64,000 nt of DNA from Roseateles terrae. GTDB lineage: Bacteria > Pseudomonadota > Gammaproteobacteria > Burkholderiales > Burkholderiaceae_C. Position numbers and translations under genes: made by a program. Numbering within the stretch: the stretch's first letter is position 1; the number at the start of each line of letters is the position of its first letter. The stretch lies in NCBI RefSeq assembly GCF_014192155.1, contig NZ_JACHXO010000005.1, positions 248,001 to 312,000 of the forward strand, given 5' to 3'. Of this stretch, positions 8,403 to 17,215 are shown piece by piece. Below the pieces are notes generated by a model, which saw nothing but the letters and a program-made list of their open reading frames with translations, ran no database searches and was not told where the DNA came from.

Positions 8403-9119
8403 TTATTGCTTGGCGGACTTCCCGGACGTCTTGCCGATCTTGGACTTCACTTCCGCCACGCCGTCGATGAACGAGCTGAAGTTGCGCAGATGGCGCTTGA
8501 GCTGGAAATCGGCCTCCGCCATGTGCCGTTCGATGGCTTCGTCCACATGGGAGGAGACGGAGTCCGGTGGCAGGCGCAGCCAGGCTTCCGATTCGCTGCC
8601 GTCCCGCTCGACCTTCGCGCCGGCTTTGCGCGCGATGGCCAGCATGGGGCCGTTCTCGCTCAGGGCATGAATGAAGAGGGTGTCGATGCCCCGATTGCGG
8701 GCATGCAGCGCCGCCCGCTCGAACAACCGGCCGCCGAAGCCCCGGCCGCGGGCGCTGCCCAGCACCGAGACGCCAAATTCCGCCATGGCGGGACGCCCCT
8801 TCATCTGGGGAGACGGCTCGTAGGCGAGGTGGGCGACCGCAATCAGGTGCAGCTTGCGGTTGAAGATGCCCAGCACTTCATCGCGAGAGAAGTTGAGCGT
8901 GTCGACATACTTCTGGATCTGCTCATCCCGCGCCGCATAACCGAAGCGGAGATAGCGGTCGCGTTCGGTCAGGGACAGCAGGTGCTGCGCGATCCGTTTG
9001 CGGTGACGCTTGCCCAGGGCACGGATGGGCACCCAGTCCGCCCAGCGACGCCAGACGGCCCGCAGGCCGGAGAAGGCGCGGGGTTCGGATGGCTCGGGAG
9101 AGGGTGGGGCGGCAGTCAT
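8403..9119 (-). CDS. GNAT family N-acetyltransferase
   Basis: This protein, 238 residues from the preferred start, has a GNAT core at about 65-165: LNFSRDEVLGIF, LIAVAHLAYEP, MAEFGVSVLGSARGRGFGGRLFERA (motif A acetyl-CoA loop, R-G-R-G-F-G) and FIHALSENGPMLAIARKAGA. The acceptor substrate is unknown. The frame is open up to 9323, but upstream residues are basic low-complexity sequence and overlap the promoter of the ribosomal-protein operon; the ATG at 9119 (MTAAPPSPEPSEP) is preferred. About 50 residues after the GNAT domain look helical and charged. It is divergent from rplM. Confidence 0.85.
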   Translation of the reverse strand: MTAAPPSPEPSEPRAFSGLRAVWRRWADWVPIRALGKRHRKRIAQHLLSLTERDRYLRFGYAARDEQIQKYVDTLNFSRDEVLGIFNRKLHLIAVAHLAYEPSPQMKGRPAMAEFGVSVLGSARGRGFGGRLFERAALHARNRGIDTLFIHALSENGPMLAIARKAGAKVERDGSESEAWLRLPPDSVSSHVDEAIERHMAEADFQLKRHLRNFSSFIDGVAEVKSKIGKTSGKSAKQ

Positions 9120-9273
9120 GGGCGGCTGGGGGCTTTCGCGGATCGTAGCCAAAGGGGGCGGCTTGCTCACAGGATTCTGCGACCAGACGCGTCCACCATG
9201 CACGTTCTGTGACGAATCCCCGGTCGGCCGACCGGCAAGGCCGCGACATGGCGCCAGCCGCGGCCCCGAGCAT

Positions 9274-9301
9274 TTGGTTTTTGCCCATCTTCTGCTAGAC
9301 T
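9274..9301 (+). promoter_or_regulatory. Candidate promoter of the rplM-rpsI operon
   Basis: TTGGTT (9274-9279), a 16-base spacer and TAGACT (9296-9301) preceded by an extended -10 TGC (9293-9295). A start near 9308 would leave an approximately 155-base leader before rplM. This is the best sigma-70 match in the 345 bases between the GNAT gene and rplM. Confidence 0.45.
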
Positions 9302-9408
9302 CGCGGGCTTTCCCCGGTTTCATGGCAGCCGTGGGGCACTTTCGTGAGAGGTCGCAAACTCATAAGCGGCACCGAACAGAAGTGGGGCATTGGCCCAGCG
9401 TGCGGATT

Positions 9409-9427
9409 CAGCTCGTTTTTCGAGCTG
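9409..9427 (+). promoter_or_regulatory. Hairpin in the rplM leader RNA
   Basis: CAGCTCG (9409-9415) and CGAGCTG (9421-9427) form a perfect 7-bp stem with a TTTTT loop, 36 bases upstream of the rplM ATG. In E. coli the L13-S9 operon is regulated through its leader, so a translational operator is possible. The role here is inferred only from position. Confidence 0.35.
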
Positions 9428-9463
9428 CTTGTCTGCTGATTTGCCTGATTTTGAAAGACTCTC

Positions 9464-9892
9464 ATGAAGACCTTCAGCGCCAAGCCGGCCGAAGTGAAGC
9501 ACGAGTGGTTTGTGATTGACGCCACCGACAAGGTGCTCGGACGTGTTGCCAGCGAAGTGGCACTCCGTTTGCGCGGCAAGCACAAGGCCATCTACACGCC
9601 TCACGTGGATACCGGCGATTTCATCGTCATCATCAACGCAGACAAGCTGCGCGTGACCGGCAACAAGGCCAATGACAAGGTGTACTACCGTCATACCGGC
9701 TATCCGGGCGGCATCCGCGCCACGAAGTTCAAGGACATGCAAGCCAAGTTCCCGGGCCGCGCCCTGGAAAAGGCTGTCAAGGGCATGCTGCCCAAGGGTC
9801 CTCTGGGCTACGCGATGATCAAGAAGCTGAAGGTGTATGCGGGCGACACGCATCCGCACACCGCCCAGCAGCCTCAAGTGCTGGAAATCTAA
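9464..9892 (+). CDS. rplM: 50S ribosomal protein L13
   Basis: L13 is an early-assembly protein of the large subunit. The 142-residue product is full length with the family signatures [20 protein letters not shown] near residues 15-35, [20 protein letters not shown] near 46-65, and the C-terminal [19 protein letters not shown]. It starts at the ATG at 9464 ([15 protein letters not shown]). rpsI follows after only nine bases, so the two are co-transcribed as in almost all bacteria. Codon use is biased as expected for a highly expressed gene. Confidence 0.99.
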   Translation: MKTFSAKPAEVKHEWFVIDATDKVLGRVASEVALRLRGKHKAIYTPHVDTGDFIVIINADKLRVTGNKANDKVYYRHTGYPGGIRATKFKDMQAKFPGRALEKAVKGMLPKGPLGYAMIKKLKVYAGDTHPHTAQQPQVLEI

Positions 9893-9901
9893 GGAGCGGT
9901 G

Positions 9902-10294
9902 ATGATCGGAAACTGGAACTACGGTACCGGCCGTCGCAAGTCGTCGGTGGCTCGCGTCTTCATCAAGAAGGGCACGGGTCAAATCATCGTCAACGGTCGC
10001 TCGATCGAGCAGTACTTTGGCCGTCAGACCTCGATCATGATTGCTCGTCAGGCACTGATGCTGACGAACAATGGCGAGGCCTTCGACATCAAGGTCAACG
10101 TGCACGGTGGTGGCGAATCCGGCCAGGCCGGTGCAGTGCGCCTGGGTATCACCCGCGCGCTGATCGACTATGACGCAGCCCTGAAGCCCGAACTGAGCCG
10201 CGCCGGCTTCGTGACGCGTGATGCGCGTGAAGTCGAACGTAAGAAGGTCGGTCTGCACGGTGCACGTCGCCGGAAGCAGTTCAGCAAGCGCTGA
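9902..10294 (+). CDS. rpsI: 30S ribosomal protein S9
   Basis: S9 sits in the head of the small subunit with its C-terminal tail reaching the P-site tRNA. The 130-residue protein has [20 protein letters not shown] near the N-terminus, [19 protein letters not shown], and the basic C-terminal tail [21 protein letters not shown] at 9899 is immediately followed by ATG at 9902; the AAGGAG at 9891-9896 is five bases from the ATG and family proteins start [10 protein letters not shown], so 9902 is chosen. It is the second gene of the rplM operon, ending in an intrinsic terminator at 10343-10373. Confidence 0.98.
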   Translation: MIGNWNYGTGRRKSSVARVFIKKGTGQIIVNGRSIEQYFGRQTSIMIARQALMLTNNGEAFDIKVNVHGGGESGQAGAVRLGITRALIDYDAALKPELSRAGFVTRDAREVERKKVGLHGARRRKQFSKR

Positions 10295-10342
10295 TCGAAC
10301 TTCCTGGAATGCCTGGCTTCGGTCGGGCGTTCCAACCCAAGC

Positions 10343-10373
10343 AAAGGCCGCTTTTCAGCGGCCTTTGTTTTTT
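10343..10373 (+). terminator. Intrinsic terminator of rplM-rpsI
   Basis: A perfect 9-bp stem AAAGGCCGC (10343-10351) / GCGGCCTTT (10358-10366) with a 6-base loop, followed by GTTTTTT. Confidence 0.92.
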
Positions 10374-10482
10374 GGCAGTCTGCCGCATTGCCAGAAGGGC
10401 TTTGGCTGCGCGCAACGGCGCGGCGGGGTCCGCTTTGTCATAATCCCTCCCATTCACCGGACTTCTCCATTCAGGATCCAGC

Positions 10483-10863
10483 ATGAGCACTGCAGTTCTC
10501 GAATCCACCGCCGACCTCACTGCCGACGGCATGCCCGCCCCGCTGGTCTTCACCGATGCTGCGGCCGAGAAGGTGCGCGAGCTGGTGCTGGAAGAGGGCA
10601 ACCCCGATCTGAAGCTGCGCGTATTCGTGCAGGGCGGCGGCTGCTCCGGCTTCCAGTACGGTTTCACCTTCGACGAAGCGGTGAACGACGACGACACGCG
10701 GATGAACAAGAACGACGTCACCCTGCTGATCGACGCGATGAGCCTGCAGTACCTGATGGGCGCAGAGATCGACTACAAGGAAGACCTGCAAGGCGCTCAG
10801 TTCGTCATCAAGAATCCGAACGCCACGACCACCTGCGGTTGCGGGTCGAGCTTCTCGGTCTGA
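10483..10863 (+). CDS. erpA: Iron-sulfur cluster insertion protein ErpA
   Basis: ErpA is an A-type carrier that delivers Fe-S clusters to apo-targets such as IspG/IspH. The 126-residue product is a complete HesB/IscA-fold protein with the three cluster-ligand cysteines in the family positions: one in [11 protein letters not shown] and two in [11 protein letters not shown] at the C-terminus. The sequence [30 protein letters not shown] is typical of betaproteobacterial ErpA. A CATAAT -10-like hexamer lies at 10439-10444. It is monocistronic, between the rpsI terminator and tandem terminators shared with the convergent anmK. Confidence 0.96.
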   Translation: MSTAVLESTADLTADGMPAPLVFTDAAAEKVRELVLEEGNPDLKLRVFVQGGGCSGFQYGFTFDEAVNDDDTRMNKNDVTLLIDAMSLQYLMGAEIDYKEDLQGAQFVIKNPNATTTCGCGSSFSV

Positions 10864-10882
10864 TGCGCGCTCGCGCCAATTG

Positions 10883-10905
10883 AAAACCGCCTTCGGGCGG
10901 TTTTT
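10883..10905 (+). terminator. Bidirectional intrinsic terminator between erpA and anmK
   Basis: AAAACCGCC (10883-10891), TTCG tetraloop, GGCGGTTTT (10896-10904), with T-runs on both strands; it can serve erpA (plus) and the convergent anmK (minus). Confidence 0.92.
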
Positions 10906-10910
10906 GTTGA

Positions 10911-10937
10911 GAGCCCGGCTTTGCCCCGGGCTCTTTT
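10911..10937 (+). terminator. Second (tandem) terminator after erpA
   Basis: GAGCCCGG (10911-10918) / CCGGGCTC (10926-10933) followed by TTTT. It backs up the hairpin immediately upstream. Confidence 0.75.
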
Positions 10938-11005
10938 GCTTTCGGCCCGTCAATGACGTTGCCTCATCAAGCGGGTCTGTCAGACGGGCCAATCCAGCCG
11001 GCCGA

Positions 11006-12124
11006 TCAAGCCGGTGTATAACTCCCGAGCACCCGCTCCCCGCTCGCCCCGGTCACCGCTGGCAGATTGCCACTCAGATGGCGCAGCCAGCGCATCGCCA
11101 GCCAGGCGAATGCGGCGCCTTCCACCTGCATGGGCGGCAGGCCAGCCTCCTCGGTACTCGACACCTTCAGGGGCGGCATCAGCGACTGCAATCGCGCCAT
11201 CAGCTGGCCGTTGAAGGCCCCGCCTCCGCAGACCATCAACTGCCGCCACTGCCCCGGCGCGAACTGCGCCAAGCCATCGGCCACGCAGCGGGCGCTCAGT
11301 TCCAGCAGGGTGGCCTGCACATCCACTGGGCGTGCCGAGGAATGGGACGCCAGCCGATGGTCCAGCCACTGCAGATGGAAGAGATCCCGGCCGGTGCTGC
11401 GGGGCGGCGCCTGGAGAAAAAACGGCTCCGCGAGAAGATCCCGCAGCAGGCTGGGCAGCACCTGGCCCTGCGCGGCCCATCGACCGTCCGCGTCGTACTC
11501 GACGCCTTGATGCCGCTGGATCCATCCATCCATCAGGCAGTTGCCAGGGCCGCAGTCGAAGCCGCCGCTGTTCCCCTGCGCCCACAACAGGCTGACATTG
11601 CTGATGCCGCCGACGTTGAGAACCACCACATCCGCATCGCGCCGGCCGAACACGGCGCGATGAAATGCAGGCACCAGCGGTGCGCCCTGTCCGCCTGCCG
11701 CCAGATCCCGGCTGCGGAAATCGTGGACGACGCTGATGCCGGTCAACTCCGCCAGCAGCGGCGCATTGAGCAGTTGAAGGGTGAAGCCGGTCCCGTCGAA
11801 CTCCCCGGGACGGTGGCGAACCGTCTGTCCATGCGCGCCGAGTGCGCGGATCTGACGGGGTGCCAGGCCCTGCGCCAGCAGCAGCTGCTGAACCACCTGT
11901 GCATACGCCCGCGACACCGCGTTGGCCGCCAGCGCGCTGCGCGCCAGCTCGTTGTCGCCCGGCGCATTGAGCGCCAGCAATTCAGCCCGCAATTCCTCAC
12001 CGAACGGATGATGAGCATGCGCCAGCGCCGCCACGCGGCCTTCGCCATCGGCTTCCAGCAACACCGCATCCACCCCGTCGAGCGAGGTACCCGACATCAA
12101 GCCGATCAAAAGCTCTGTGGTCAT
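11006..12124 (-). CDS. anmK: Anhydro-N-acetylmuramic acid kinase
   Basis: AnmK phosphorylates and opens 1,6-anhydro-MurNAc released during peptidoglycan recycling, yielding MurNAc-6-phosphate. The 372-residue protein begins MTTELLIGLMSGTSLDGVDA, the invariant N-terminal ATP-binding signature, and contains HGQTVRH, the catalytic-region VVHDFRSRDLAAGGQGAPLVPAFH, LNVGGISNVSLL and FDCGPGNCLMDGW. Length is typical (about 370). It lies downstream of an M23 peptidase on the same strand, separated by 145 bases holding a long nested inverted repeat; both genes concern cell-wall turnover and may be co-transcribed. Confidence 0.96.
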   Translation of the reverse strand: MTTELLIGLMSGTSLDGVDAVLLEADGEGRVAALAHAHHPFGEELRAELLALNAPGDNELARSALAANAVSRAYAQVVQQLLLAQGLAPRQIRALGAHGQTVRHRPGEFDGTGFTLQLLNAPLLAELTGISVVHDFRSRDLAAGGQGAPLVPAFHRAVFGRRDADVVVLNVGGISNVSLLWAQGNSGGFDCGPGNCLMDGWIQRHQGVEYDADGRWAAQGQVLPSLLRDLLAEPFFLQAPPRSTGRDLFHLQWLDHRLASHSSARPVDVQATLLELSARCVADGLAQFAPGQWRQLMVCGGGAFNGQLMARLQSLMPPLKVSSTEEAGLPPMQVEGAAFAWLAMRWLRHLSGNLPAVTGASGERVLGSYTPA

Positions 12125-12154
12125 GCTTGCACTCCCTGGTGGCTACGACCGGTT

Positions 12155-12200
12155 GCGCCTGAAACACCAAGGGGGCCACTGGCCCCCTTGCGTCAGGCGC
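12155..12200. repeat. Nested inverted repeat between the M23 peptidase and anmK
   Basis: Outer arms GCGCCTGA (12155-12162) and TCAGGCGC (12193-12200), 8 bp perfect. Inner arms CAAGGGGGCC (12168-12177) and GGCCCCCTTG (12181-12190), 10 bp perfect, loop of 3. No U-tract follows on either strand, so it is not a standard terminator; a transcript-stabilising or Rho-linked element is possible. Confidence 0.7.
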
Positions 12201-12269
12201 CACCATCCGGCGCGCCGTCCTTGCTGCTTGAGACCGAGAGCCCGCAGGCCCAACGGTCCTTCGATCGAC

Positions 12270-13703
12270 TTACTCGCCCACCACGCCGTCACCCAGCGTC
12301 GCGGCGGCTTGCAGTTGCGTCTTCGCAGCGGCCAATTGCGACTGGAAGGCAGCGCGCGCCGACGCCGGCAGGGCCACCGATTCAGACGCCTTGGCAATCA
12401 CACGCGGATCCTGCTGCTGACCGTTGACGCGGAATTCGAAGTGCAGGTGGGGGCCGGTGGCCCAGCCGGTGGCACCGACGGCGCCGATCTTCTGTCCTTG
12501 CTCGACTCGCTCGCCACGCTTCACGTCGATTCGGCTGAGGTGACCATAGACGGTCATCCGGTCGCCGTTGTGCTTGATCTGGATGACGTTGCCGAAGCCG
12601 TTTTGCCAGCCGGCAAAAGCCACGGTCCCATCGCCGACGGTGCGCACGGCGGTGCCGGTGGGCGCGCCGTAGTCGATGCCCTGGTGCTGACGCCAGGTCT
12701 TGAGGATCGGGTGGAAGCGCATCGCGAAGCCGGAGGTCACCCGCGAAAACTCCATCGGGCTGGCCAGGAACGACTTGCGCTTGCTTTCGCCATCAAAGCC
12801 GTAATAGCTGCCCTTGCCGGAAGCGCTGTCCTTGAACCAGACCGATTGATAGCTTTTGCCGTTGTTGACGAATTCCGAAGCCAGCAGGCGGCCGGCACGG
12901 CCGTCCCAGTTGATCGGTTCGCCGTCGGCGGTCAGGACTTCATAGACCAGCGAGAAGCGGTCGCCCTTGCGGAGCTCACGGTGGAAGTCGATGTCGCCGG
13001 AGAACATGTCCGCGAGCTGCGAAGCGATGGCGTCCGGAATGTTGGCTTCGTCGGTGGCGGCAAACAGCGAGCTGCGGATGGTGCCGCTGCCCAGGCGGAT
13101 CTGGCTTTCCAGCGGAGCGGTTTCCCACTTGGAGACGAACTGGTCGCCCTGACGCTCGATGCTCAGGCGGGTGAAGAAACGGTCCTGCTGCTCCGCCTTT
13201 TCTGCCGGAAAGCGGGCGACGATGCTTTGCACCTGTCCGCTGGCGGTGGCGGTCACCTGCACCCGCTTGCCGACGCGGCCTTGCAGCAGGCGCTTGGCGG
13301 TCGGGTCGTTGCGCAGGAAGAGGGCCGCGGCCGGGTCGAAGGCACCCATGCGCTTGAGCAGGGTGTCGGCCGTGTCGGCAGCGCGGGTGACGTCGGTGCG
13401 GGAAAGCCCCGGGTCAAACGCGGCCAGCTGGGCCAGCTGCTCGTCCAGCGCCACGGGGACGATGGCTTCGGTGATTTCGTGCTGCTGCAGATCGGCCGCG
13501 TCCGGGGCCAGCGGGGCAATACCAAAGGCCGTGACCGCAAAGCCGCCGAGCACACCGACCACCGTTCCGGTCAGTGCACGCGGATGCCGCGCTGCAAAAC
13601 CTTCGACGCGAGCCAGCGAGCGCTGCACACGCTTCCATTCCTCAGACCAATTCATCACGCGCGAGACATCCTGGAGACGGTGGGTGACGGAATCCACAAG
13701 CAC
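12270..13703 (-). CDS. M23 family metallopeptidase (MepM-like murein endopeptidase)
   Basis: A membrane-anchored lysostaphin-type peptidase expected to cut peptidoglycan cross-links in the periplasm. Up to 477 residues: cytoplasmic N-terminus, one transmembrane segment (TGTVVGVLGGFAVTAFGIAP, about 46-65), an N-terminal domain of about 200 residues, then the M23 domain at about 320-440 with zinc ligands in RFHPILKTWRQHQGIDYGAP (HxxxxxxxxHQGxD type) and the HLHFEFRV motif. The outermost start at 13703 is a GTG; an in-frame ATG at 13655 (MNWSEEWKRVQ) is equally plausible and would drop 16 residues. Synteny anmK-M23-tyrS is common in Burkholderiales. Confidence 0.92.
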   Translation of the reverse strand: MLVDSVTHRLQDVSRVMNWSEEWKRVQRSLARVEGFAARHPRALTGTVVGVLGGFAVTAFGIAPLAPDAADLQQHEITEAIVPVALDEQLAQLAAFDPGLSRTDVTRAADTADTLLKRMGAFDPAAALFLRNDPTAKRLLQGRVGKRVQVTATASGQVQSIVARFPAEKAEQQDRFFTRLSIERQGDQFVSKWETAPLESQIRLGSGTIRSSLFAATDEANIPDAIASQLADMFSGDIDFHRELRKGDRFSLVYEVLTADGEPINWDGRAGRLLASEFVNNGKSYQSVWFKDSASGKGSYYGFDGESKRKSFLASPMEFSRVTSGFAMRFHPILKTWRQHQGIDYGAPTGTAVRTVGDGTVAFAGWQNGFGNVIQIKHNGDRMTVYGHLSRIDVKRGERVEQGQKIGAVGATGWATGPHLHFEFRVNGQQQDPRVIAKASESVALPASARAAFQSQLAAAKTQLQAAATLGDGVVGE

Positions 13704-13929
13704 ACCGTACGCAGGGGACAGGCGTGTGCGGTCGATACAGCAGAGTGCTGGCCGAGCGCTGAGGTCTGTGACCTAGAATCGGCAGCCTTTGCAGGGCGCG
13801 GAGGCGGTAAAAGCTACCGATCGCCCCCTGCAAAACTGCGGCAAGTATAGCGGCGGGTCTTCTCGCAGCATGCTAGAAAACCCGCTAAATCAAGACTTTA
13901 TGTAAGCCCCGTGCGGGTGATGCAGCACT

Positions 13930-15186
13930 ATGTCCGAAGCCCGAACCCAGTCCGCCAATCCTTCCAGCCAACCGGAATTTCCGATCACCGATCGTGTCGA
14001 GCAAGCGCTGGCGCAATCGCTGCGCGGCTGCGAGGAACTGCTGCCGCAGCAGGAATGGGTGAAAAAGCTGGCCCGCTCGGAAGCCACCGGCGTGCCGCTG
14101 CGCATCAAGCTGGGCCTGGACCCGACGGCGCCGGACATCCATATCGGCCACACGGTGGTGCTGAACAAGATGCGCCAGCTGCAGGACCTGGGGCATCAGG
14201 TGATCTTTCTGATCGGCGATTTCACCTCGATGATCGGTGACCCCTCCGGCCGCAATGCCACCCGCCCGCCGCTGACGCCGGAGCAGATCAAGCACAACGC
14301 CGAGACCTACTACAAGCAGGCCAGTCTGGTGCTGGACCCGGCCCGCACCGAGATCCGCTACAACAGCGAATGGAGCGACCCACTGGGCGCCCGCGGCATG
14401 ATCCAGCTGGCCGCCAAGTACACCGTCGCCCGCATGATGGAGCGGGACGACTTCACCAAGCGGTTTGCCGCCGGCACCCCGATCTCGGTGCATGAATTCC
14501 TCTATCCGCTGATGCAGGGCTACGACTCAGTGGCCCTGAAATCCGACCTTGAGCTCGGTGGGACCGATCAGAAATTCAACCTGCTGATGGGGCGCCACCT
14601 GCAGGCGGAGTACGGCCAGGAGCCGCAGTGCATCCTGACCATGCCGCTGCTGGAAGGTCTGGACGGCGTGGACAAGATGTCCAAGTCCAAGAACAACTAC
14701 GTGGGCATCACCGAGCCGGCCAACAGCATGTTTGCCAAGATCCTGTCGATCAGCGATGTGCAGATGTGGAAGTGGTATGACCTGCTGAGCTTCCGCAGCC
14801 TGGACGAGATCGCCGCGCTCAAGCGCGAGATCGAAGCGGGCCGCAACCCCAAGGAAGTGAAGGTGCTGCTGGCCAAGGAAATCACCGCGCGTTTCCACAG
14901 CACGCAGGCGGCGGACGAGGCGGAAGCCGACTTCAACAACCGGGCCAAGGGCGGCATTCCGGACGACATCCCCGAAGTGACCCTGAGCGGCGCCCCGCTG
15001 GGCATTGGCGCCCTGCTCAAGCAGGCCGGGCTGGTGCCGTCGACCACGGAAGCCAATCGGATGATCGAGCAGAACGGCGTCAAGATCGACGGCGACACGG
15101 TGACCGACCGTACGCTGAAGATCGAGGCCGGCCAGATGGTCGTGCAGGTGGGCAAGCGCAAGTTTGCCCGCGTCACCCTGACCTGA
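13930..15186 (+). CDS. tyrS: Tyrosine--tRNA ligase
   Basis: Class I aminoacyl-tRNA synthetase charging tRNA-Tyr in the cytosol. The 418-residue protein has the HIGH-type motif as [11 protein letters not shown] near residues 77-87 and the KMSKS loop as [10 protein letters not shown] near 247-256. A C-terminal S4 RNA-binding domain (about 355-415) contains [23 protein letters not shown]. It belongs to the TyrZ-like/long proteobacterial subgroup, judged by HIGH and KMSKS spacing. It is divergent from the M23 peptidase with about 225 bases between them, where I see no clear promoter. Confidence 0.97.
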   Translation: MSEARTQSANPSSQPEFPITDRVEQALAQSLRGCEELLPQQEWVKKLARSEATGVPLRIKLGLDPTAPDIHIGHTVVLNKMRQLQDLGHQVIFLIGDFTSMIGDPSGRNATRPPLTPEQIKHNAETYYKQASLVLDPARTEIRYNSEWSDPLGARGMIQLAAKYTVARMMERDDFTKRFAAGTPISVHEFLYPLMQGYDSVALKSDLELGGTDQKFNLLMGRHLQAEYGQEPQCILTMPLLEGLDGVDKMSKSKNNYVGITEPANSMFAKILSISDVQMWKWYDLLSFRSLDEIAALKREIEAGRNPKEVKVLLAKEITARFHSTQAADEAEADFNNRAKGGIPDDIPEVTLSGAPLGIGALLKQAGLVPSTTEANRMIEQNGVKIDGDTVTDRTLKIEAGQMVVQVGKRKFARVTLT

Positions 15187-15373
15187 CCCTGCGCTGCGAT
15201 CACACGCTGCAACCTCTCGCTCCACGCCCACGCTGCAACCCCACGCTCCAGTGCGACTTCCCAGCGGCCGATTGATCCCGGCCGCACATCGCGCTACACC
15301 TGACTCTGACTGACGCAGGAAGCCAAGGCACGTTTCCTGCCGTCTGGTGGCTCATCAGAAAGGGGTAACGCTT

Positions 15374-17167
15374 ATGGATGTGGCATCGCTGAAGTTGGGG
15401 TTGGTCGGGAATTGCGCGGTCAGCGCCCTCATCGACGATCGAGCCCGGGTGGTCTGGGCCTGCGCGCCCCGCTTTGATGGCGACCCGATGTTCCATGCGC
15501 TCATCGACTCGCCCGAAGGCGTGGGGCCGGACGGCACCTTCCAGGTCGTCCTGGAGGACTTCTCTCACAGCGAGCAGTCGTACGACCATGGCACCGCCGT
15601 GCTGCGCACGCGGCTGTACGACACCCACGGCAACGCCATCGAAGTCACCGACTTCATGCCGCGTTTCTTCCTGCATGACCGCCCCTTCCGGCCCATGATG
15701 CTGGTGCGGCGCATCCGCCCGCTGGAAGGCCGCCCGCAAATCCGTGTGGTGCTGCGGCCGGTGGTGGACTGGGGCAAGTCGCGCCCGGTGCGCACCCGGG
15801 GCAGCAATCACATCCGATTTGTCGGACCGCGCTTTGTGGTGCGGCTGACCTCCAACGCGCCGCTCACCTACATCCTCGACGAAACCTCGTTCTCCCTCGA
15901 CCAGCCGATGAGCTTCATCTTCGGTCCGGATGAAACGCTGGACCGCGGTGTGGAAGACGCCGCCCGCATGCTGGAGGAGCAGACGGTCAACTACTGGCGC
16001 GACTGGACCCGGCGCCTGGCGATTCCGCTGGAATGGCAGGAGGCGGTGATCCGCGCGGCCATCACCCTCAAGATGTGCCTGTATGAGGAAACCGGCGCGA
16101 TCGTCGCGGCGATGACCACCAGCGTGCCGGAAGCACCGGGCACCCAGCGAAACTGGGACTACCGGTATTGCTGGTTGCGGGACGCCTTCTTTGTGGTGCG
16201 GGCGCTCAACAGCCTGTCCGAGACCGGCACGATGGAGGACTACCTGCGCTGGCTGCGCAATGTGGTGGCCCAGTCCAAGGATGGGCATGTGCAGCCGCTT
16301 TACGGCATTGGCCTGGAGCACCGCCTCACCGAGCAGACGGTGGACCACCTTCGCGGTTACCGGGGCAATGGCCCGGTGCGCGCGGGCAATCAGGCGTACG
16401 AGCACTTCCAGCACGACGTCTACGGCAACATCGTGCTGGGCTCGGCCCAGTCCTTCTTCGACCACCGTTTGCACCAGCGGGCCGGGCTCAACGAGTTCGC
16501 GCTGCTGGAGCGCATCGGCGAGCAGGCCTACGCCATCCACGACAAGCCCGATGCCGGCATGTGGGAGCTGCGCACCCGCTCACGGGTGCACACCTCGTCG
16601 GTGCTGATGAACTGGGCCGCCTGCGACCGGCTGGCCAAGATCGCCACCGTGCTGAATGAGCCGCGCCGGGCGCATTTGTGGCGGGAACGGGCGGAGATCA
16701 TCCGCAACAAGATCCTGCAGAACGCCTGGAGTGACCATCGCAAGGCCTTTGTGGAGAGCTTCGGCGGCAAGGACCTGGATGCCAGTGTGCTGCTGATGGC
16801 CGAGGTGGGCTTCATCGATCCGAAGGACCCTCGCTTCGTGAGCACGGTGGATGCGCTGGAAGCATCCCTGTGCGACGGGCCTCACATGCGTCGCTATGAG
16901 GCGCCGGACGACTTTGGCCGCCCGGAAACCGCCTTCAACATCTGCGCCTTCTGGCGCATCGATGCACTGGCCCGCATTGGTCGCACCGACGAAGCGCGTG
17001 AAATCTTCGAAGCCTTGCTGGCCTCGCGCAACCACTTGGGTCTGCTCTCGGAAGACACCCACCCCGTCACCGGGGAACTGTGGGGCAACTTCCCGCAGAC
17101 CTATTCGATGGTGGGCATCATCAACGGGGCGATGCGGCTGTCCAAGCCCTGGGACTCGCAGATCTGA
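15374..17167 (+). CDS. Glycoside hydrolase family 15 protein (glucoamylase/trehalase-like)
   Basis: A 597-residue two-domain protein of the bacterial GH15 type: an N-terminal beta-sandwich (about 1-210, DVASLKLGLVGNCAVSALIDD, FDGDPMFHALID) and an (alpha/alpha)6 barrel with NWDYRYCWLRDAFFVVRAL, PLYGIGLEHRLTEQTVDHLRGYRGNGPVRAGNQA and the late LLSEDTHPVTGELWGNFPQTYSMVG, where the catalytic acids of the family lie. Substrate cannot be fixed; related proteins hydrolyse trehalose or alpha-glucans. No signal peptide, so cytoplasmic. The ATG at 15374 is chosen over the upstream GTG at 15347 because AGAAAGGGG lies at 15357-15365. It stands alone, convergent with an acyltransferase. Confidence 0.9.
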   Translation: MDVASLKLGLVGNCAVSALIDDRARVVWACAPRFDGDPMFHALIDSPEGVGPDGTFQVVLEDFSHSEQSYDHGTAVLRTRLYDTHGNAIEVTDFMPRFFLHDRPFRPMMLVRRIRPLEGRPQIRVVLRPVVDWGKSRPVRTRGSNHIRFVGPRFVVRLTSNAPLTYILDETSFSLDQPMSFIFGPDETLDRGVEDAARMLEEQTVNYWRDWTRRLAIPLEWQEAVIRAAITLKMCLYEETGAIVAAMTTSVPEAPGTQRNWDYRYCWLRDAFFVVRALNSLSETGTMEDYLRWLRNVVAQSKDGHVQPLYGIGLEHRLTEQTVDHLRGYRGNGPVRAGNQAYEHFQHDVYGNIVLGSAQSFFDHRLHQRAGLNEFALLERIGEQAYAIHDKPDAGMWELRTRSRVHTSSVLMNWAACDRLAKIATVLNEPRRAHLWRERAEIIRNKILQNAWSDHRKAFVESFGGKDLDASVLLMAEVGFIDPKDPRFVSTVDALEASLCDGPHMRRYEAPDDFGRPETAFNICAFWRIDALARIGRTDEAREIFEALLASRNHLGLLSEDTHPVTGELWGNFPQTYSMVGIINGAMRLSKPWDSQI

Positions 17168-17215
17168 CGCTGCAGGTCTGACAGGCCCGGACCCGGAAGG
17201 GGACCCCGCTGATCG

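Noticed and set aside
13704-13929. Promoters for tyrS and the M23 peptidase in their divergent gap.
   Set aside because: A minus-strand TATACT exists near 13842-13847, but no acceptable -35 goes with it, and nothing better was found for tyrS, so none was annotated.
15203-15250. Direct repeat CACGCTGCAACC in the tyrS-GH15 spacer.
   Set aside because: Two copies of a 12-mer in C-rich low-complexity sequence; no structure or regulatory context to support a role.
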